A DNA stretch of 64,000 nucleotides from Polynucleobacter sp. MWH-S4W17. GTDB taxonomy: Bacteria; Pseudomonadota; Gammaproteobacteria; Burkholderiales; Burkholderiaceae. The position numbers were made by a program, and so were the translations under genes. Below the pieces are notes generated by a model. That model saw only the letters and a list, made by a program, of their open reading frames with translations, ran no database searches and was not told where the DNA came from. Of this stretch, positions 36,601 to 46,975 are shown one piece after another (positions within the stretch are counted from its first letter, which is position 1; each line of letters starts with the position of its first letter). The DNA lies in NCBI RefSeq assembly GCF_018687535.1, contig NZ_CP061295.1, forward strand, positions 992,001 to 1,056,000, read 5' to 3'.

Positions 36601-37602
36601 ATGCCTACATCTACAGAATTCGTCAATTTCAATTGGTTACTAGAGGACTCCGAGCCAACATCGGAAACCTTGAACAATCAAGATATTCCTTGGACTGAGG
36701 CCCCAATACCAAAGCAAATTGGGGTAGGCGGATATGAAGGCTTGTTTCTAACCAATGATATTGTGATTTATCACTCCAACTTTCAATTTAATCCGAAAGT
36801 TAGCGGACAGTTGGTGCCTTTGGCTGCTGTAACAACTAAATTCAAAGAGTCAACACTAATGATCCAAACCCTTGCCAAGGGAAGAGTCATTCACAAAGAT
36901 AAGTTATCTACTAATGATTTGATTTTTGGCGAAGGGGTTGACCTATTTCGCCTCTGCAAAGAGATCTCTGTTACCCCAGTAATGGACACCTCCACTGAAA
37001 TCGATATGATCTTGGTGATGATTGGCAAGGCATCTCTCACAACACTCATCGGAGAAGATTTAGCAAGCCAGCTCCTTAAGAACCTGAAGTTGCTGCCTTC
37101 ACCGAAGGTTGTGGTCAAGCAAATCCCCAGCTATGTCAACCACGCTCTTCAGACATGCTTAAAAAATGAATACTCCCCAACCCTCAGGAAGGTGTCTGCT
37201 CAGTCCAAAGTGTTAGAGTTTTTATCTGAACTAACAAAATACTTGTGCGAAAACCCCGATAAAAAAGACCTGACAAGTAGGCAAGCTAAAAAGCGTTTAA
37301 AAGATATCAAGCAATACCTTATGGAACTAGAGGGCAAGCTGCCCACCCTGAATTCTCTAGCAGCTCAGTTTGATAGATCTCCTCGCTTGCTAAATGATGA
37401 GTTTCAACAAGAGTACGGGGAATCCATCTTTAACTTTGTAGTCAATCACAGACTCAACACAGCACATAAAGCAATTGCCCAATCCAATGTTGCACTTAAG
37501 CATTTGGCTAAGAGGCTGGGCTATGCCCATGTCAATCATTTCAGTGCTGCATTTAAGAAGAAGTTTGGGTATGCACCTGGAGGCTTGAGAAAGTATAAGT
37601 GA
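36601..37602 (+). CDS. AraC-family regulator 2
   Basis: A 333-residue paralogue of regulator 1. The C-terminal AraC domain has LNSLAAQFDRSPRLLNDEFQ, VVNHRLNTAHKAI, LAKRLGYAHVNHFSAAFKKK and FGYAPGGLRK. The N-terminal sensor region resembles regulator 1 but has diverged strongly, which suggests a different signal. It is divergent from autotransporter 2. Confidence 0.88.
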   Translation: MPTSTEFVNFNWLLEDSEPTSETLNNQDIPWTEAPIPKQIGVGGYEGLFLTNDIVIYHSNFQFNPKVSGQLVPLAAVTTKFKESTLMIQTLAKGRVIHKDKLSTNDLIFGEGVDLFRLCKEISVTPVMDTSTEIDMILVMIGKASLTTLIGEDLASQLLKNLKLLPSPKVVVKQIPSYVNHALQTCLKNEYSPTLRKVSAQSKVLEFLSELTKYLCENPDKKDLTSRQAKKRLKDIKQYLMELEGKLPTLNSLAAQFDRSPRLLNDEFQQEYGESIFNFVVNHRLNTAHKAIAQSNVALKHLAKRLGYAHVNHFSAAFKKKFGYAPGGLRKYK

Positions 37603-37609
37603 CGCCTAT

Positions 37610-37746
37610 TGGCCGTTCTTTGCCAGCCAAATACGCCCAATTACCCAGTTTTTGAGTATCAGCAAGCCACCCTATAAGAGCTGCCTGACCGTCACGTAAC
37701 CGGACACTTCCGAGTCGGGTCAAACCGACACTCGATCGTCAGGGTC
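37610..37746. repeat. Tail element, copy 2
   Basis: About 137 bases matching the element at 33185-33320. It lies directly after regulator 2 and ends the duplicated region. The remaining 145 bases up to tRNA-Arg show no gene or clear signal. Confidence 0.75.
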
Positions 37747-37891
37747 AAAAATTGATCAGAGTCGCCCCATAGTCCACTAGGATCTGCCACGCCCTAATAC
37801 AAGATAGGGTTCTCGATAGCAAAGCTAGATCATGATTAGCCACAATCAGGCCAATAGACCAGCCTAAATATGTATGAAGAAATGTGAAATT

Positions 37892-37968
<77 letters not shown>

Positions 37969-38004
37969 TTATATGCTGGGTATATTTAGAACAATAAGGG
38001 AAAG

Positions 38005-38081
38005 TGGTCGGAGTACAAGGATTCGAACCTTGGACCCCCTGCTCCCAAAGCAGGTGCGCTACCAGGCTGCGCTACACTCCG
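38005..38081 (-). tRNA. tRNA-Pro (anticodon TGG)
   Basis: The acceptor CGGAGTG pairs with TACTCCG (one G-T wobble). The anticodon loop TTTGGGA gives TGG, the T-arm is CAAGGTTCGAATCCTTG, and CCA is encoded. The length is 77 bases. It is probably cotranscribed with tRNA-Arg, which lies 36 bases downstream on the same strand. Confidence 0.96.
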
Positions 38082-38141
38082 ACGGAACCGATATTCTACA
38101 CCGAGAGAGCCATTCGAGGCAAATCCTGTAAGATTCGTCCC

Positions 38142-38510
38142 ATGATTGCCTATTTTTCAAGCAAATTTACAAAGCAAATTCATGCCGCGCTTACAGCGGC
38201 ATTGCTGGTATTTTGCTTGCTAGGCACCCACTGGGTAGGCCTCTCACACGGTATTTCTCATGCAGGCTTCCAAAAGCAATCTATAGAAGCTAACGCATCG
38301 AGCAATATTGATAAGAGCTTCAATCACAGCTCTGATACATGTCATTTGTTTGATGCACTTTCACTTGCAGGATTTGTACCGAGCAGTCACACTGATGCTG
38401 AAGTCATTTTGATCAGCGCCTCAGATCAACAAAATTCAAGCAATCCTTCGTTACGAAGTTTGACTGGTAACTCTTACCACTCACGCGCTCCTCCTACTTT
38501 CATCCTTTAA
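38142..38510 (+). CDS. Small membrane-anchored His/Cys protein beside a TonB receptor
   Basis: A 122-residue protein with one N-terminal hydrophobic segment (about residues 16-34), followed by HWVGLSHGISHAGF and, further on, NHSSDTCHLFDAL. The layout recalls small DUF2946-type proteins encoded next to outer-membrane metal receptors, but I am not sure of the family. I start at the ATG at 38142: a longer frame from 38004 reads through the complement of tRNA-Pro. The TonB receptor gene follows after 60 bases. His and Cys residues suggest metal contact; this is inference. Confidence 0.6.
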   Translation: MIAYFSSKFTKQIHAALTAALLVFCLLGTHWVGLSHGISHAGFQKQSIEANASSNIDKSFNHSSDTCHLFDALSLAGFVPSSHTDAEVILISASDQQNSSNPSLRSLTGNSYHSRAPPTFIL

Positions 38511-38570
38511 AACAAAGCGCTCTATTGCGCACCTCCGTTTTAATTGCTCACCATGTATTGGTGAATCTGG

Positions 38571-40667
38571 ATGAATATGAATTATCGTTTTAAACAATTT
38601 AGTTTTACCCACCTAATAGCGCTGGCCTGTATCTTGCTAATGAATCCTGCTTGGTCTCAAAACCAGGCAGAGGCTTTGCCTCAACTAGATGTCACGGGTA
38701 TGCGAGATGGCAGTCAAGGATTCCTCTCGCCGAATAAAGTATTGGCTGGGGATGAACTTCAAAATAAGCTTTCCGGAACACTAGGAGCAACACTTGCCAA
38801 TGAGCTGGGAATATCTGCGACGGGTTATGGTGCGGGATCATCAAGGCCGGTTATTCGAGGGTTAGATGGTTCCCGTGTTCAGATTCTTCAAAATGGCTTA
38901 TCTGCCGGGGATGTATCTAGTATTTCCGCGGATCATGCAGTGGCAAGTCCTATGCAGAATACGCATCAGATCGAAATCTTGCGCGGTGCCTCTGCCCTAC
39001 TTTATGGATCCGGCTCAAGCGGTGGCTTGGTAAACGTTGTGAATGATCGCATTGTTACTACGATGCCCGATATGGTCTCAGGCGCTCTTAATACAAGCTA
39101 TGAAACAGTGAATCAAGGCAAGACTGCCAATATTGAATTAGATGCGCCTGCTGGACCTTTAGCGCTTCATTTTGATTCGGCGATTAGTAATTCTAATAAC
39201 TATCGCATCCCAGGATTTGCAGAACAAGGCGGACCAAATGCCAATTGGTCTATCAACCCTGGTCAGCCCGTGAATATTCCTTATAGCGGCAAGCTTCCAT
39301 TCTCTTTTAGCAATGAAAATAGCATGGGGCTAGGCGCAAGTTATGTTCGCTCCGATGGATATACCGGCGTCTCCTTAGAGCGCATGAATCATAACTACGG
39401 AATTCCTACTGCTGAAGGTGGCTTTATTCAGCAGTCTCAGAATCGTTACGATTTTGCTCACCAAAATAATGATCCGTTTGATGGCTTTAGCTCAGTCAAA
39501 ATTAGTGCTGCCAATACCAATTACCAACATACTGAATTTACCAATAATGGGGTAGCCTCCACACAATGGAACAACACCGCCACTGAGGCGAGATTAGAGA
39601 TGGCTCATAAAGAGCTATTGGGATCTAAGGGAATTCTGGGGGTGCAGTTAATTGGCTCCAATCTAAATGCAACTGATTTATCTACGAATAATTACGCCAT
39701 TGTTCCACAGACAAAATCAAATTCAACTGCACTTTTCTTGGTGGAGGAAGGTAGATATGGCCCTATAAAAACAAATCTGGGGGCGCGTTATAACTATGCC
39801 ACTCAAAACCCCAATTCAGGAACGCAGTTTCCAAGCACAAGTAGTCAAGCATTTGTGCCCACCTCCTATGGGCCCCCATCACTTCAAAGTCGGCAATTTA
39901 ATTTAATGTCCTATTCTGCTGGAGGAATGTTGGATATTGCCAAAGGTTATGGCATAGGCCTTGCTTATACGGTTTCTCAAAGAGCGCCTTCTGCACAAGA
40001 GCTTTACTCCTATGGTCCACATGATTCAACGGCAACATTTGATATCGGAAATGCAAATTTAAGCACTGAAACATCACACAATCTAGAGCTAAGCTTTCAG
40101 AAAAGCTTGGGCATAATCCGTAGCAAAGCTAGCATCTATAGGAACCAATTTAGTAACTATATTTATGGCTATTACACGGGGGCTTACAGTCAAGCCAATG
40201 CAAACTTTTCCGTGGTTCAGGCCTCTCAAGCGAATGCCTCTATCCAGGGCGCAGAAGCTGAGCTTAGCTATAACTGGAATGAAACTGGTGTTGGGGGTAG
40301 ATTATTTGGGGATGTTTCGCAAGGAACATTTACCTCTGGGGGCAATCTTCCATTACAGCCAGCTCCTCGACTAGGCACTGAATTGGCTTACCAACGTAAC
40401 GGCTGGCTAACAAGTGCTACCTATATTTATAGTTATCAACAAAATAAATTAGCTAGTTGGGAAATTGGTCCTACGCCGAGTTACAACTTAGTAAATGCCA
40501 ACCTCTCCTACACTGAGCGCATTGGAAAGGTAAATTGGACTGGTTATCTGATGTTGAAAAATATTTTGAATGAAGAGATTCGATATGCAACCACACCGAT
40601 GTCGGTGAGACTATATGCTCCGCAACCTGGAAGAAGTTTGATGGCTGGCGTTAGGGCTGCCTTTTAA
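38571..40667 (+). CDS. TonB-dependent outer-membrane receptor (ZnuD-like)
   Basis: A 698-residue receptor. The signal peptide ends near AWSQ (about residue 30). The plug domain (about 40-165) has VIRGLDGSRVQILQNGL, then SSISADHAV and IEILRGASALLYGSGSSGG. A long beta-barrel follows and ends in Phe. The S-x-D-H-A-V plug signature is typical of ZnuD-type receptors, so zinc or a similar ligand is the best guess. There is no Zur-like operator that I can recognise upstream. The preceding small His/Cys protein supports a metal role. Confidence 0.85.
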   Translation: MNMNYRFKQFSFTHLIALACILLMNPAWSQNQAEALPQLDVTGMRDGSQGFLSPNKVLAGDELQNKLSGTLGATLANELGISATGYGAGSSRPVIRGLDGSRVQILQNGLSAGDVSSISADHAVASPMQNTHQIEILRGASALLYGSGSSGGLVNVVNDRIVTTMPDMVSGALNTSYETVNQGKTANIELDAPAGPLALHFDSAISNSNNYRIPGFAEQGGPNANWSINPGQPVNIPYSGKLPFSFSNENSMGLGASYVRSDGYTGVSLERMNHNYGIPTAEGGFIQQSQNRYDFAHQNNDPFDGFSSVKISAANTNYQHTEFTNNGVASTQWNNTATEARLEMAHKELLGSKGILGVQLIGSNLNATDLSTNNYAIVPQTKSNSTALFLVEEGRYGPIKTNLGARYNYATQNPNSGTQFPSTSSQAFVPTSYGPPSLQSRQFNLMSYSAGGMLDIAKGYGIGLAYTVSQRAPSAQELYSYGPHDSTATFDIGNANLSTETSHNLELSFQKSLGIIRSKASIYRNQFSNYIYGYYTGAYSQANANFSVVQASQANASIQGAEAELSYNWNETGVGGRLFGDVSQGTFTSGGNLPLQPAPRLGTELAYQRNGWLTSATYIYSYQQNKLASWEIGPTPSYNLVNANLSYTERIGKVNWTGYLMLKNILNEEIRYATTPMSVRLYAPQPGRSLMAGVRAAF

Positions 40668-40678
40668 TAAAGGCTGCA

Positions 40679-41203
40679 CTAAAGATATCTGTGTAGAAAA
40701 AAACCAAGCAGCCCTGAACCCAGAATTACAAATACAGGATTGATTTTTGTTCTCAAAATGAAATACAGGGAAATTAAAGCCAATCCCAAAGTGATAGGAC
40801 TAACGATAGAAGATTTGGCAACAGCATAGACGCCGGATATCATTAGTCCAATCGAAATGGGCTCCAAAGCATTTTGGATGGTTCTGCGCCAAGGGCTTTC
40901 ACCAAAGCGATTCCAAATACGACCAGCATAAAAGCACAAAATACTCGATGGCAAGAAAAATGAGAGCAGAACAACTCCCGCTCCTACTAGGCCAGCAACC
41001 TGAAATCCGATCACCAAGACCATCAACATATTAGGGCCTGGTGCAATTTGTCCGATACTATAAATATGTACAAAACGCAGGTGATCAATGCCAAATTGAT
41101 GAGCTAGTAAGGATTGCATCTCCGGTAATACAGCGGTCCCGCCACCTACCGCCAGGAGTGACAGTAAGCCAAAGCTGAGTGCTAATGAAACTAAATGGTT
41201 CAT
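40679..41203 (-). CDS. Short chromate transporter (CHR), second half
   Basis: A 174-residue membrane protein with one CHR domain: AVGGGTAVLPEMQ near residue 20 and IGQIAPGPNMLMV near 50. It corresponds to the C-terminal half of ChrA. Its start overlaps the stop of the first-half gene by four bases (ATGA), so the two are made together, probably as a heterodimer. Export of chromate or a related anion is the family role; the true substrate is not shown. Confidence 0.88.
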   Translation of the reverse strand: MNHLVSLALSFGLLSLLAVGGGTAVLPEMQSLLAHQFGIDHLRFVHIYSIGQIAPGPNMLMVLVIGFQVAGLVGAGVVLLSFFLPSSILCFYAGRIWNRFGESPWRRTIQNALEPISIGLMISGVYAVAKSSIVSPITLGLALISLYFILRTKINPVFVILGSGLLGFFLHRYL

Positions 41204-41766
41204 GAGCTAACTCTTGGGCGATAAATATAAATTGCTATCGGAGCCATTATTAATAGGACGATGGGTAGACTTAGCTTTACCAGACTCATCAAAATAAAGG
41301 TTGGCACAATAATGAAAAGTGACTTGAGATGCTTCCAGTGCTCGTCACCGATCCGATAAGTAATTGCCGCCAGTAAACCACATGCAGCTGCTGCAACTCC
41401 AGACAAAATGATATTTGCTAGTGGGTGATCTGTATTCGTGGTGTATGCAATACCAATAATTAGTACAAATAGAGATCCAGGAAGTATTAGGCCGATGGTT
41501 GACACGAAAGCGCCTAACATGCCGCGCAAATGATCTCCGGCTAACACCGCTAAGTTCACTGAGTTTAAGCCTGGCATAGTTTGGCTAATTGCAAGATAGC
41601 CCATGAATTCATCGGCAGTAAGCCAGCGTCTTTTTTCAATTAAAAGAATGCGTTCATAAGCAATGATTCCTCCACCAAAACTTACTGCGCCGATGAGTAA
41701 AAACTGGAAAAAGAGGTCATGTAAACTTACTGACAAATCTTCATCAGTTAATTTTGCGGAGCTCAT
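41200..41766 (-). CDS. Short chromate transporter (CHR), first half
   Basis: A 188-residue CHR-domain membrane protein with VSFGGGIIAYERI near residue 30 and ISQTMPGLNSVNLAV near 60, matching the N-terminal half of ChrA. Its start overlaps the stop of the CYTH-like gene upstream by four bases, and its stop overlaps the next CHR gene. Confidence 0.88.
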   Translation of the reverse strand: MSSAKLTDEDLSVSLHDLFFQFLLIGAVSFGGGIIAYERILLIEKRRWLTADEFMGYLAISQTMPGLNSVNLAVLAGDHLRGMLGAFVSTIGLILPGSLFVLIIGIAYTTNTDHPLANIILSGVAAAACGLLAAITYRIGDEHWKHLKSLFIIVPTFILMSLVKLSLPIVLLIMAPIAIYIYRPRVSS

Positions 41767-42590
41767 TCAGGCTTTCCATAGATTAATGCCGTTTTTGTAC
41801 TACCAATTTCTAACCAATCAGCCAATTCAGTTTGAAGCTTTTTAAAAAACTTATCCGCCCTCTTATGAGCCTTGGCTTGTGAGCGATTTTCATCGTTTAC
41901 GCGATATGAAAAGGCAAGCTCGCCTACAATAGGGTCGCCAGCAGTCCTCATCCAAATGGCAATTTCACAATGCGCTTGCACACCATCTCCAAAAACCAGG
42001 TTTCCTAATGGCAAGCAGGCTTCAAGAATCTTATTGGTAGGACCACCAACTATATGTACGGGAGTTTTTTTATCTATCGAAAGATTTGCCATGCCTGGAA
42101 AATACTCACAAATCGCACTAATTGATCTGTCAAATAAACTATCAATTGGAACGGCATCCAAAATTGCATTGTTTGAGAAGATTTGACGTTTAGAACCCAA
42201 GGCATCGCCACGTAAGATTTCCTCTTTAAAGCGAGCCCTGGATTTTATTTTCTTTTGTGGGGCTGGATTAAATTTGGACGCATGCTCCATGTCATGGGTT
42301 CGACACTTGAGGGTGACTTCTGCATAGTCATCAACCCACACGTTTTGTCGTGACTCTCGAACTCGCAAAATAATATTATTTAAACGGAAATCTTCACCGG
42401 GAGTATCGTAAAAATAAATATTTCGTAGCCCGGTATTTGCATTATCAAGGTGAAAAAAATCCACCTTACTTTTCTTGCAAAACTTCACAATTTGTTCGCT
42501 AAGAAGCAAAATTCTGCCGTGACGATCAAGACCCTTTGGCTTGATGAGTAATTTAAATTCTCTATTGGTAATGGATGGATGCAGCTTCAT
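41763..42590 (-). CDS. CYTH-like (triphosphate tunnel fold) protein, tentative
   Basis: About 275 residues, family not certain. It starts with an EFKLLIKP segment, then FYDTPGEDFRLNNIILRVRE and AEVTLKCR, a pattern like the E-x-E/K-x-K and YFDT...L-R-x-R of CYTH/VTC-type triphosphate-tunnel proteins. The first motif lacks the usual E-x-E-x-K. The C-terminal part (about 150-270) is alpha/beta with no recognised motif. The ATG at 42590 has AAGGA at a good distance; a GTG at 42623 is less likely. It is coupled to two chromate-transporter genes. Confidence 0.55.
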   Translation of the reverse strand: MKLHPSITNREFKLLIKPKGLDRHGRILLLSEQIVKFCKKSKVDFFHLDNANTGLRNIYFYDTPGEDFRLNNIILRVRESRQNVWVDDYAEVTLKCRTHDMEHASKFNPAPQKKIKSRARFKEEILRGDALGSKRQIFSNNAILDAVPIDSLFDRSISAICEYFPGMANLSIDKKTPVHIVGGPTNKILEACLPLGNLVFGDGVQAHCEIAIWMRTAGDPIVGELAFSYRVNDENRSQAKAHKRADKFFKKLQTELADWLEIGSTKTALIYGKPE

Positions 42591-42690
42591 AAAATAATCC
42601 TTTTTTCTTGAGCTTATCACCAACTCGTGAAATTAAATCAGTTCATGAGGTTGTAAGTGGGTAAACCAAGCTCTTAGCGAATTGAGTGGG

Positions 42691-44034
42691 TTAGGCAGTG
42701 CGAACCAAATCAGCAATACTTTTGGCTGCACTCATTGCAATATCAGCATCTTTAGTCTCCACCATAACGCGCAATAAAGGCTCCGTACCGGATGCACGAA
42801 TCAGAACCCTACCAATGTTTTGGAGATCAGTCTCAACCTTGGTGATTTGGTTTTTTAGTCTTTCGTCGCTCTTCCAGTCGTAACCGGGTTTAAGCTTCAC
42901 ATTCAAAAGCACCTGCGGGAATATTTTGACAGCATCCAATAATTGCGCAAGGCTCTTTTTGTTTTGACTCATTGCCGCTAACACTTGAAGTGCCGCAATT
43001 GTGCCGTCACCTGTGGAGTGCTGGTCTAAGCAAAGCAGATGACCTGACCCTTCGCCACCAATGATCCAACCATTTTGTTTGAGTAATTCCAAAACATAGC
43101 GATCACCTACATTGGCGCGCTCAAAACCGATGCCTAGATCTTTAATAGCGTTTTCAACTGCAAGATTAGTCATTAAAGTGCCTACAGCACCACCAATCTG
43201 CTGTCCACGATCCAAGCGATCTTTTGCAAGTACATACAAAAGCTCATCACCATTAAATAAACGACCAGAAGCATCAACCATTTGGAGGCGATCAGCATCG
43301 CCATCTAGAGCGATACCGAGATCTGCATTCACTTCCTTAACTTTAGCAATTAAAGCTGCCGGTGCCGTTGCTCCGCAACCATCATTGATATTGCGACCAT
43401 CAGGGCTAACGCCAATTGGGATCACTTCAGCACCTAGCTCATGAAAAACATGGGGAGCTGTGTGATATGCGGCTCCATTAGCGCAATCCACTACAAGTTT
43501 CAATCCCTTGAGATTTAACTCACCTGGAAATGTTGATTTACAAAACTCAATGTAGCGTCCTGCAGCATCATCTAAGCGAAAGGCTTTACCAAGTTCTTTT
43601 GAATTTACACAACCCATAGGTTTTTCTAATTCAGCTTCAATGGCAAGCTCAAACTCATCAGACAACTTATCGCCTTTTGCAGAGAAAAACTTGATGCCAT
43701 TATCTTGATAGGGGTTATGAGAAGCTGAAATCACTAAGCCAGCAGACAAACGCAATGCCTTAGTGAGATATGCAACGCCAGGGGTTGGAATAGGACCGCA
43801 GAGCATCACATCTACACCTGCAGCAGCGAAACCAGCCTCCAATGCTGCCTCTAATAAGTATCCCGAAACGCGCGTATCTTTACCGATGAGAATTTTGCAC
43901 CGTTCACCCGGTTTGGCATCACTTGTTAACACTTTGCCAGCAGCGTAGCCTAAGCGAGTCATAAATTCTGGAACGATTGGAAATAGCCCTACTTCTCCTC
44001 GAATGCCATCAGTACCAAAGTATTGTTTTTTCAT
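42691..44034 (-). CDS. glmM: Phosphoglucosamine mutase
   Basis: Converts glucosamine-6-P to glucosamine-1-P for peptidoglycan. Seen: [15 protein letters not shown] at the start, the phosphoserine loop [16 protein letters not shown] near residue 100, the metal loop DGDADR near 242, GEGSGH near 325, and [14 protein letters not shown] near the end. About 447 residues. I take the ATG at 44034; 44043 is also possible. It follows folP. Confidence 0.96.
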   Translation of the reverse strand: MKKQYFGTDGIRGEVGLFPIVPEFMTRLGYAAGKVLTSDAKPGERCKILIGKDTRVSGYLLEAALEAGFAAAGVDVMLCGPIPTPGVAYLTKALRLSAGLVISASHNPYQDNGIKFFSAKGDKLSDEFELAIEAELEKPMGCVNSKELGKAFRLDDAAGRYIEFCKSTFPGELNLKGLKLVVDCANGAAYHTAPHVFHELGAEVIPIGVSPDGRNINDGCGATAPAALIAKVKEVNADLGIALDGDADRLQMVDASGRLFNGDELLYVLAKDRLDRGQQIGGAVGTLMTNLAVENAIKDLGIGFERANVGDRYVLELLKQNGWIIGGEGSGHLLCLDQHSTGDGTIAALQVLAAMSQNKKSLAQLLDAVKIFPQVLLNVKLKPGYDWKSDERLKNQITKVETDLQNIGRVLIRASGTEPLLRVMVETKDADIAMSAAKSIADLVRTA

Positions 44035-44063
44035 GAATTTCATTATAAAACTTAGATGCGTCA

Positions 44064-44903
44064 CTAAGTGTTTATAGCCTCCCAAAGCTTTAGAGCATCA
44101 ACAGTCTCGGGTACATCATGGACCCGGATAATTTGAGCGCCACGATCTGCGGCCATGATTGCCGCCGCAATACTTGGGGCTACACGGTCATTAGCATCCT
44201 TACCAGTGATTTTGCCAATCATCGATTTACGTGAAATTCCCGCTAATACGGGTAGGCCTAAAGCGGAGAAGTCGGCAAAGTTTGCCAGCATATTGAGGTT
44301 ATGTTCCAAGCTCTTACCGAAGCCAAATCCTGGATCAATAGCAATGCGGTTACCACTAATGCCTTTGGAGATTAAAAGCTTCGCTCTATCATTTAGAAAC
44401 TGTCTTACCTCTGCAATGATGTCCTGATATTCAGGGTTAAATTGCATTGTTAAGGGGTCGCGTTGCATGTGCATTAATACAATCCCGCAGTCGCTACTTT
44501 CCAACACGACCTCTAAAGCCCCTGCTTGCCTGAGGGCCCAAATATCATTAACACAATCAACGCCAGCAAGCAAAGCTTGGCGCATTGTTTCTGCTTTATA
44601 AGTATCTATTGATAGGGGGACACCGCAATCCTTTAATGCCTCAATGACCGGAAGCACTCTATCCAACTCTTCTTGCAGCGCTACTGGTTCAGCACCAGGA
44701 CGAGTTGATTCCCCGCCAATATCAATGAGATCAACCCCGTTTTCGATCATTAACTCCGCTTGTGCAATAGCATCATCAGCATTTCTGAATTTACCGCCAT
44801 CAGAAAATGAATCCGGAGTTGCATTCAGAATGCCCATCACAATCGGGCGCTTGCGTTTGGAGAAGTCAAAAAGAAAACGCCCACAACGCCAAGTTGTGGG
44901 CAT
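44064..44903 (-). CDS. folP: Dihydropteroate synthase
   Basis: Joins p-aminobenzoate to dihydropterin pyrophosphate in folate synthesis. Seen: [44 protein letters not shown] and GISRKSMIG. About 279 residues from the ATG at 44903, which gives a start right before the conserved strand; in-frame GTG at 44936 and ATG at 44927 lie upstream. The order ftsH-folP-glmM is conserved in proteobacteria. Confidence 0.96.
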   Translation of the reverse strand: MPTTWRCGRFLFDFSKRKRPIVMGILNATPDSFSDGGKFRNADDAIAQAELMIENGVDLIDIGGESTRPGAEPVALQEELDRVLPVIEALKDCGVPLSIDTYKAETMRQALLAGVDCVNDIWALRQAGALEVVLESSDCGIVLMHMQRDPLTMQFNPEYQDIIAEVRQFLNDRAKLLISKGISGNRIAIDPGFGFGKSLEHNLNMLANFADFSALGLPVLAGISRKSMIGKITGKDANDRVAPSIAAAIMAADRGAQIIRVHDVPETVDALKLWEAINT

Positions 44904-44951
44904 CTCTTGAAGGCTTTGATGGTGCATCAAAGACACAGCTAAACAGGGTAA

Positions 44952-46829
44952 TTAAGCGGTGGCTGGAGCGCTGCCAGCAGCAGGGCCAGGGGTACCAGCG
45001 GAATTACCAAACTGAGTTGCGGGTGGGGGCTTAGGTACACGCGGCGGGCGACCCTCCATGATGTCGTTGATTTGCTCTGCATCAATGGTTTCCCATTCCA
45101 GTAAAGCTGCAACCATCGCCTCAACCTTATCTCGGTTTTGTTCCAAGATCGATCTAGCTAAGGCATATTGGCTATCAATCAACGTACGTATTTCAGCATC
45201 TACCTTTTGTTGGGTTAGTTCAGAAACTGTTTTGGTGCTGTTGCGACCAAAAATACTTTCTGATTCGGTATCAACATAGACCATGGTACCCAAGCTATCA
45301 CTCATGCCATAACGAGTCACCATATCACGAGCCATTTTCGTGGCGCGCTCAAAATCATTGGAAGCGCCAGTACTTGAAGAATGCAAGAACACCTCTTCAG
45401 CAGCACGACCACCAAACAATATGGCCAACTCTTCCATCATGCGATCTTTATACAAGTTCACGCGATCAAACTCTGGTAACTGCCAAGTCACACCCAAAGC
45501 CATGCCTCGCGGCATGATGGTAACTTTATGAACAGGGTCAGCTTTAGGCAAAACCTTAGCTACAACAGCATGGCCAGACTCGTGATATGCGGTGTTGCGA
45601 CGCTCTTCCTCGCGCATAACAGCAGACTTACGCTCAGGACCCATATAAATCTTGTCTTTAGCGTCTTCAAAGTCCTTCATATCTACTGCACGCTTATTAC
45701 GACGTGCTGCAAACAATGCAGATTCATTCACCAGGTTCGCTAAATCTGCGCCTGAGAAGCCTGGAGTGCCCCTTGCCAAAACGGCGGCGTTGACATCAGG
45801 ATCAATCGGTACTTTGCGCATATGCACTTGCAAAATTTGTTCACGACCGCGAATATCTGGCAAACCTACGTGCACTTGTCGATCGAAACGTCCTGGACGC
45901 AATAAAGCTTTATCAAGCACATCAGAGCGGTTAGTGGCGGCCACTACGATCACGCCACTATTACTTTCAAAACCATCCATCTCAACCAGCATTTGGTTTA
46001 GCGTTTGTTCGCGTTCATCATTGCCGCCGCCCATGCCGGCACCGCGATGACGACCAACAGCATCAATCTCATCAATAAAGATGATGCAAGGAGAATTTTT
46101 CTTGGCGTTTTCAAACATGTCACGAACACGTGATGCACCAACACCAACAAACATCTCCACGAAGTCCGAGCCGGAGATCGAGAAGAATGGCACCTTAGCT
46201 TCACCCGCGATGGCGCGAGCTAAAAGGGTCTTACCAGTACCCGGAGGGCCTACGAGCAATACACCATGCGGAATGCGGCCACCAAGCTTTTGAAACTTTT
46301 GTGGGTCTTTTAAGAAATCAACAATCTCAAAGACTTCTTCTTTGGCTTCATCGCAACCTGCAACATCGGCAAAGGTAACCGTATTGCTGTTCTCATCAAT
46401 CAAGCGCGCTTTAGATTTACCAAAGGAGAATGCACCGCCCTTACCGCCACCTTGCATTTGGCGCATCATGAAAAACCAAAAGCCAATAATTAATAAAGTA
46501 GGGCCAAGATAGTACAAAGCAGAAACCAACATATTCGGTTCGTCATCAGCTTTGCCGGTAACTTGAACTCCATATTTCATGAGATCACCAACCATCCAGA
46601 TATCACCTGGAGAGATGATGGAGTATTTAGTGCCGTCAGCAGGCGTTACTTGCAATGTGCGACCTTGCACATCTACACGCTTTACTTTGCCGGCTTTAGC
46701 GTCATCCATGAATTGGGAATACGTCACCTGAGTTTGGTCCTTAGGCTTATCAAACTGTTTAAAAACAGTGAAAAGCACCAAGCCCACAATGAGCCACACA
46801 CCGATTTTTTGGAACATATTGCTGTTCAA
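44952..46829 (-). CDS. ftsH: ATP-dependent zinc metalloprotease FtsH
   Basis: Membrane-bound AAA+ protease. Two N-terminal membrane segments (about residues 8-24 and 105-123) flank a periplasmic domain. Walker A is GPPGTGKT at about 194, Walker [15 protein letters not shown] near 245, the [21 protein letters not shown] near 300, and the zinc site HESGH at about 416-420. The C-terminus is a Pro/Ala/Gly-rich tail. The start is TTG at 46829, favoured over the ATG at 46817 because AAAAGGA lies six bases before it. 625 residues. Confidence 0.96.
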   Translation of the reverse strand: MNSNMFQKIGVWLIVGLVLFTVFKQFDKPKDQTQVTYSQFMDDAKAGKVKRVDVQGRTLQVTPADGTKYSIISPGDIWMVGDLMKYGVQVTGKADDEPNMLVSALYYLGPTLLIIGFWFFMMRQMQGGGKGGAFSFGKSKARLIDENSNTVTFADVAGCDEAKEEVFEIVDFLKDPQKFQKLGGRIPHGVLLVGPPGTGKTLLARAIAGEAKVPFFSISGSDFVEMFVGVGASRVRDMFENAKKNSPCIIFIDEIDAVGRHRGAGMGGGNDEREQTLNQMLVEMDGFESNSGVIVVAATNRSDVLDKALLRPGRFDRQVHVGLPDIRGREQILQVHMRKVPIDPDVNAAVLARGTPGFSGADLANLVNESALFAARRNKRAVDMKDFEDAKDKIYMGPERKSAVMREEERRNTAYHESGHAVVAKVLPKADPVHKVTIMPRGMALGVTWQLPEFDRVNLYKDRMMEELAILFGGRAAEEVFLHSSSTGASNDFERATKMARDMVTRYGMSDSLGTMVYVDTESESIFGRNSTKTVSELTQQKVDAEIRTLIDSQYALARSILEQNRDKVEAMVAALLEWETIDAEQINDIMEGRPPRVPKPPPATQFGNSAGTPGPAAGSAPATA

Positions 46830-46931
46830 AATGAGTCCTTTTCTGGATTGAACCAGGAGTTAAAGCGATTTGCTTCCTAAGTATTTGATTCTACTACCAC
46901 CTTTTTTCAAGAGCTAATGGCATATATATTT

Positions 46932-46956
46932 GATAAAACCCTATAAAAACGGGGTT
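46932..46956 (-). terminator. Weak hairpin between rlmE and ftsH
   Basis: AACCC (46937-46941) and GGGTT (46952-46956) with a 10-base loop, followed by TTTTAT on the minus strand. The short stem makes it at most a partial terminator. Confidence 0.3.
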
Positions 46957-46975
46957 ATTAGCCAGTATTTAGAGC

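Larger units (their letters stand above)
33343..37746. repeat. Tandem cassette copy 2 (autotransporter + AraC regulator)
   Basis: Second copy of the block, about 4.4 kb, from direct repeat B to the end of tail copy 2, with the same gene order and orientation as copy 1. No third clean copy of the 48-base repeat is seen after it. Confidence 0.8.

Noticed and set aside
38004-38141. N-terminal extension of the small membrane protein reading across the tRNA-Pro complement
   Set aside because: The peptide it would encode is the translated antisense of tRNA-Pro, a well-known false annotation; the ATG at 38142 begins directly before a membrane segment.
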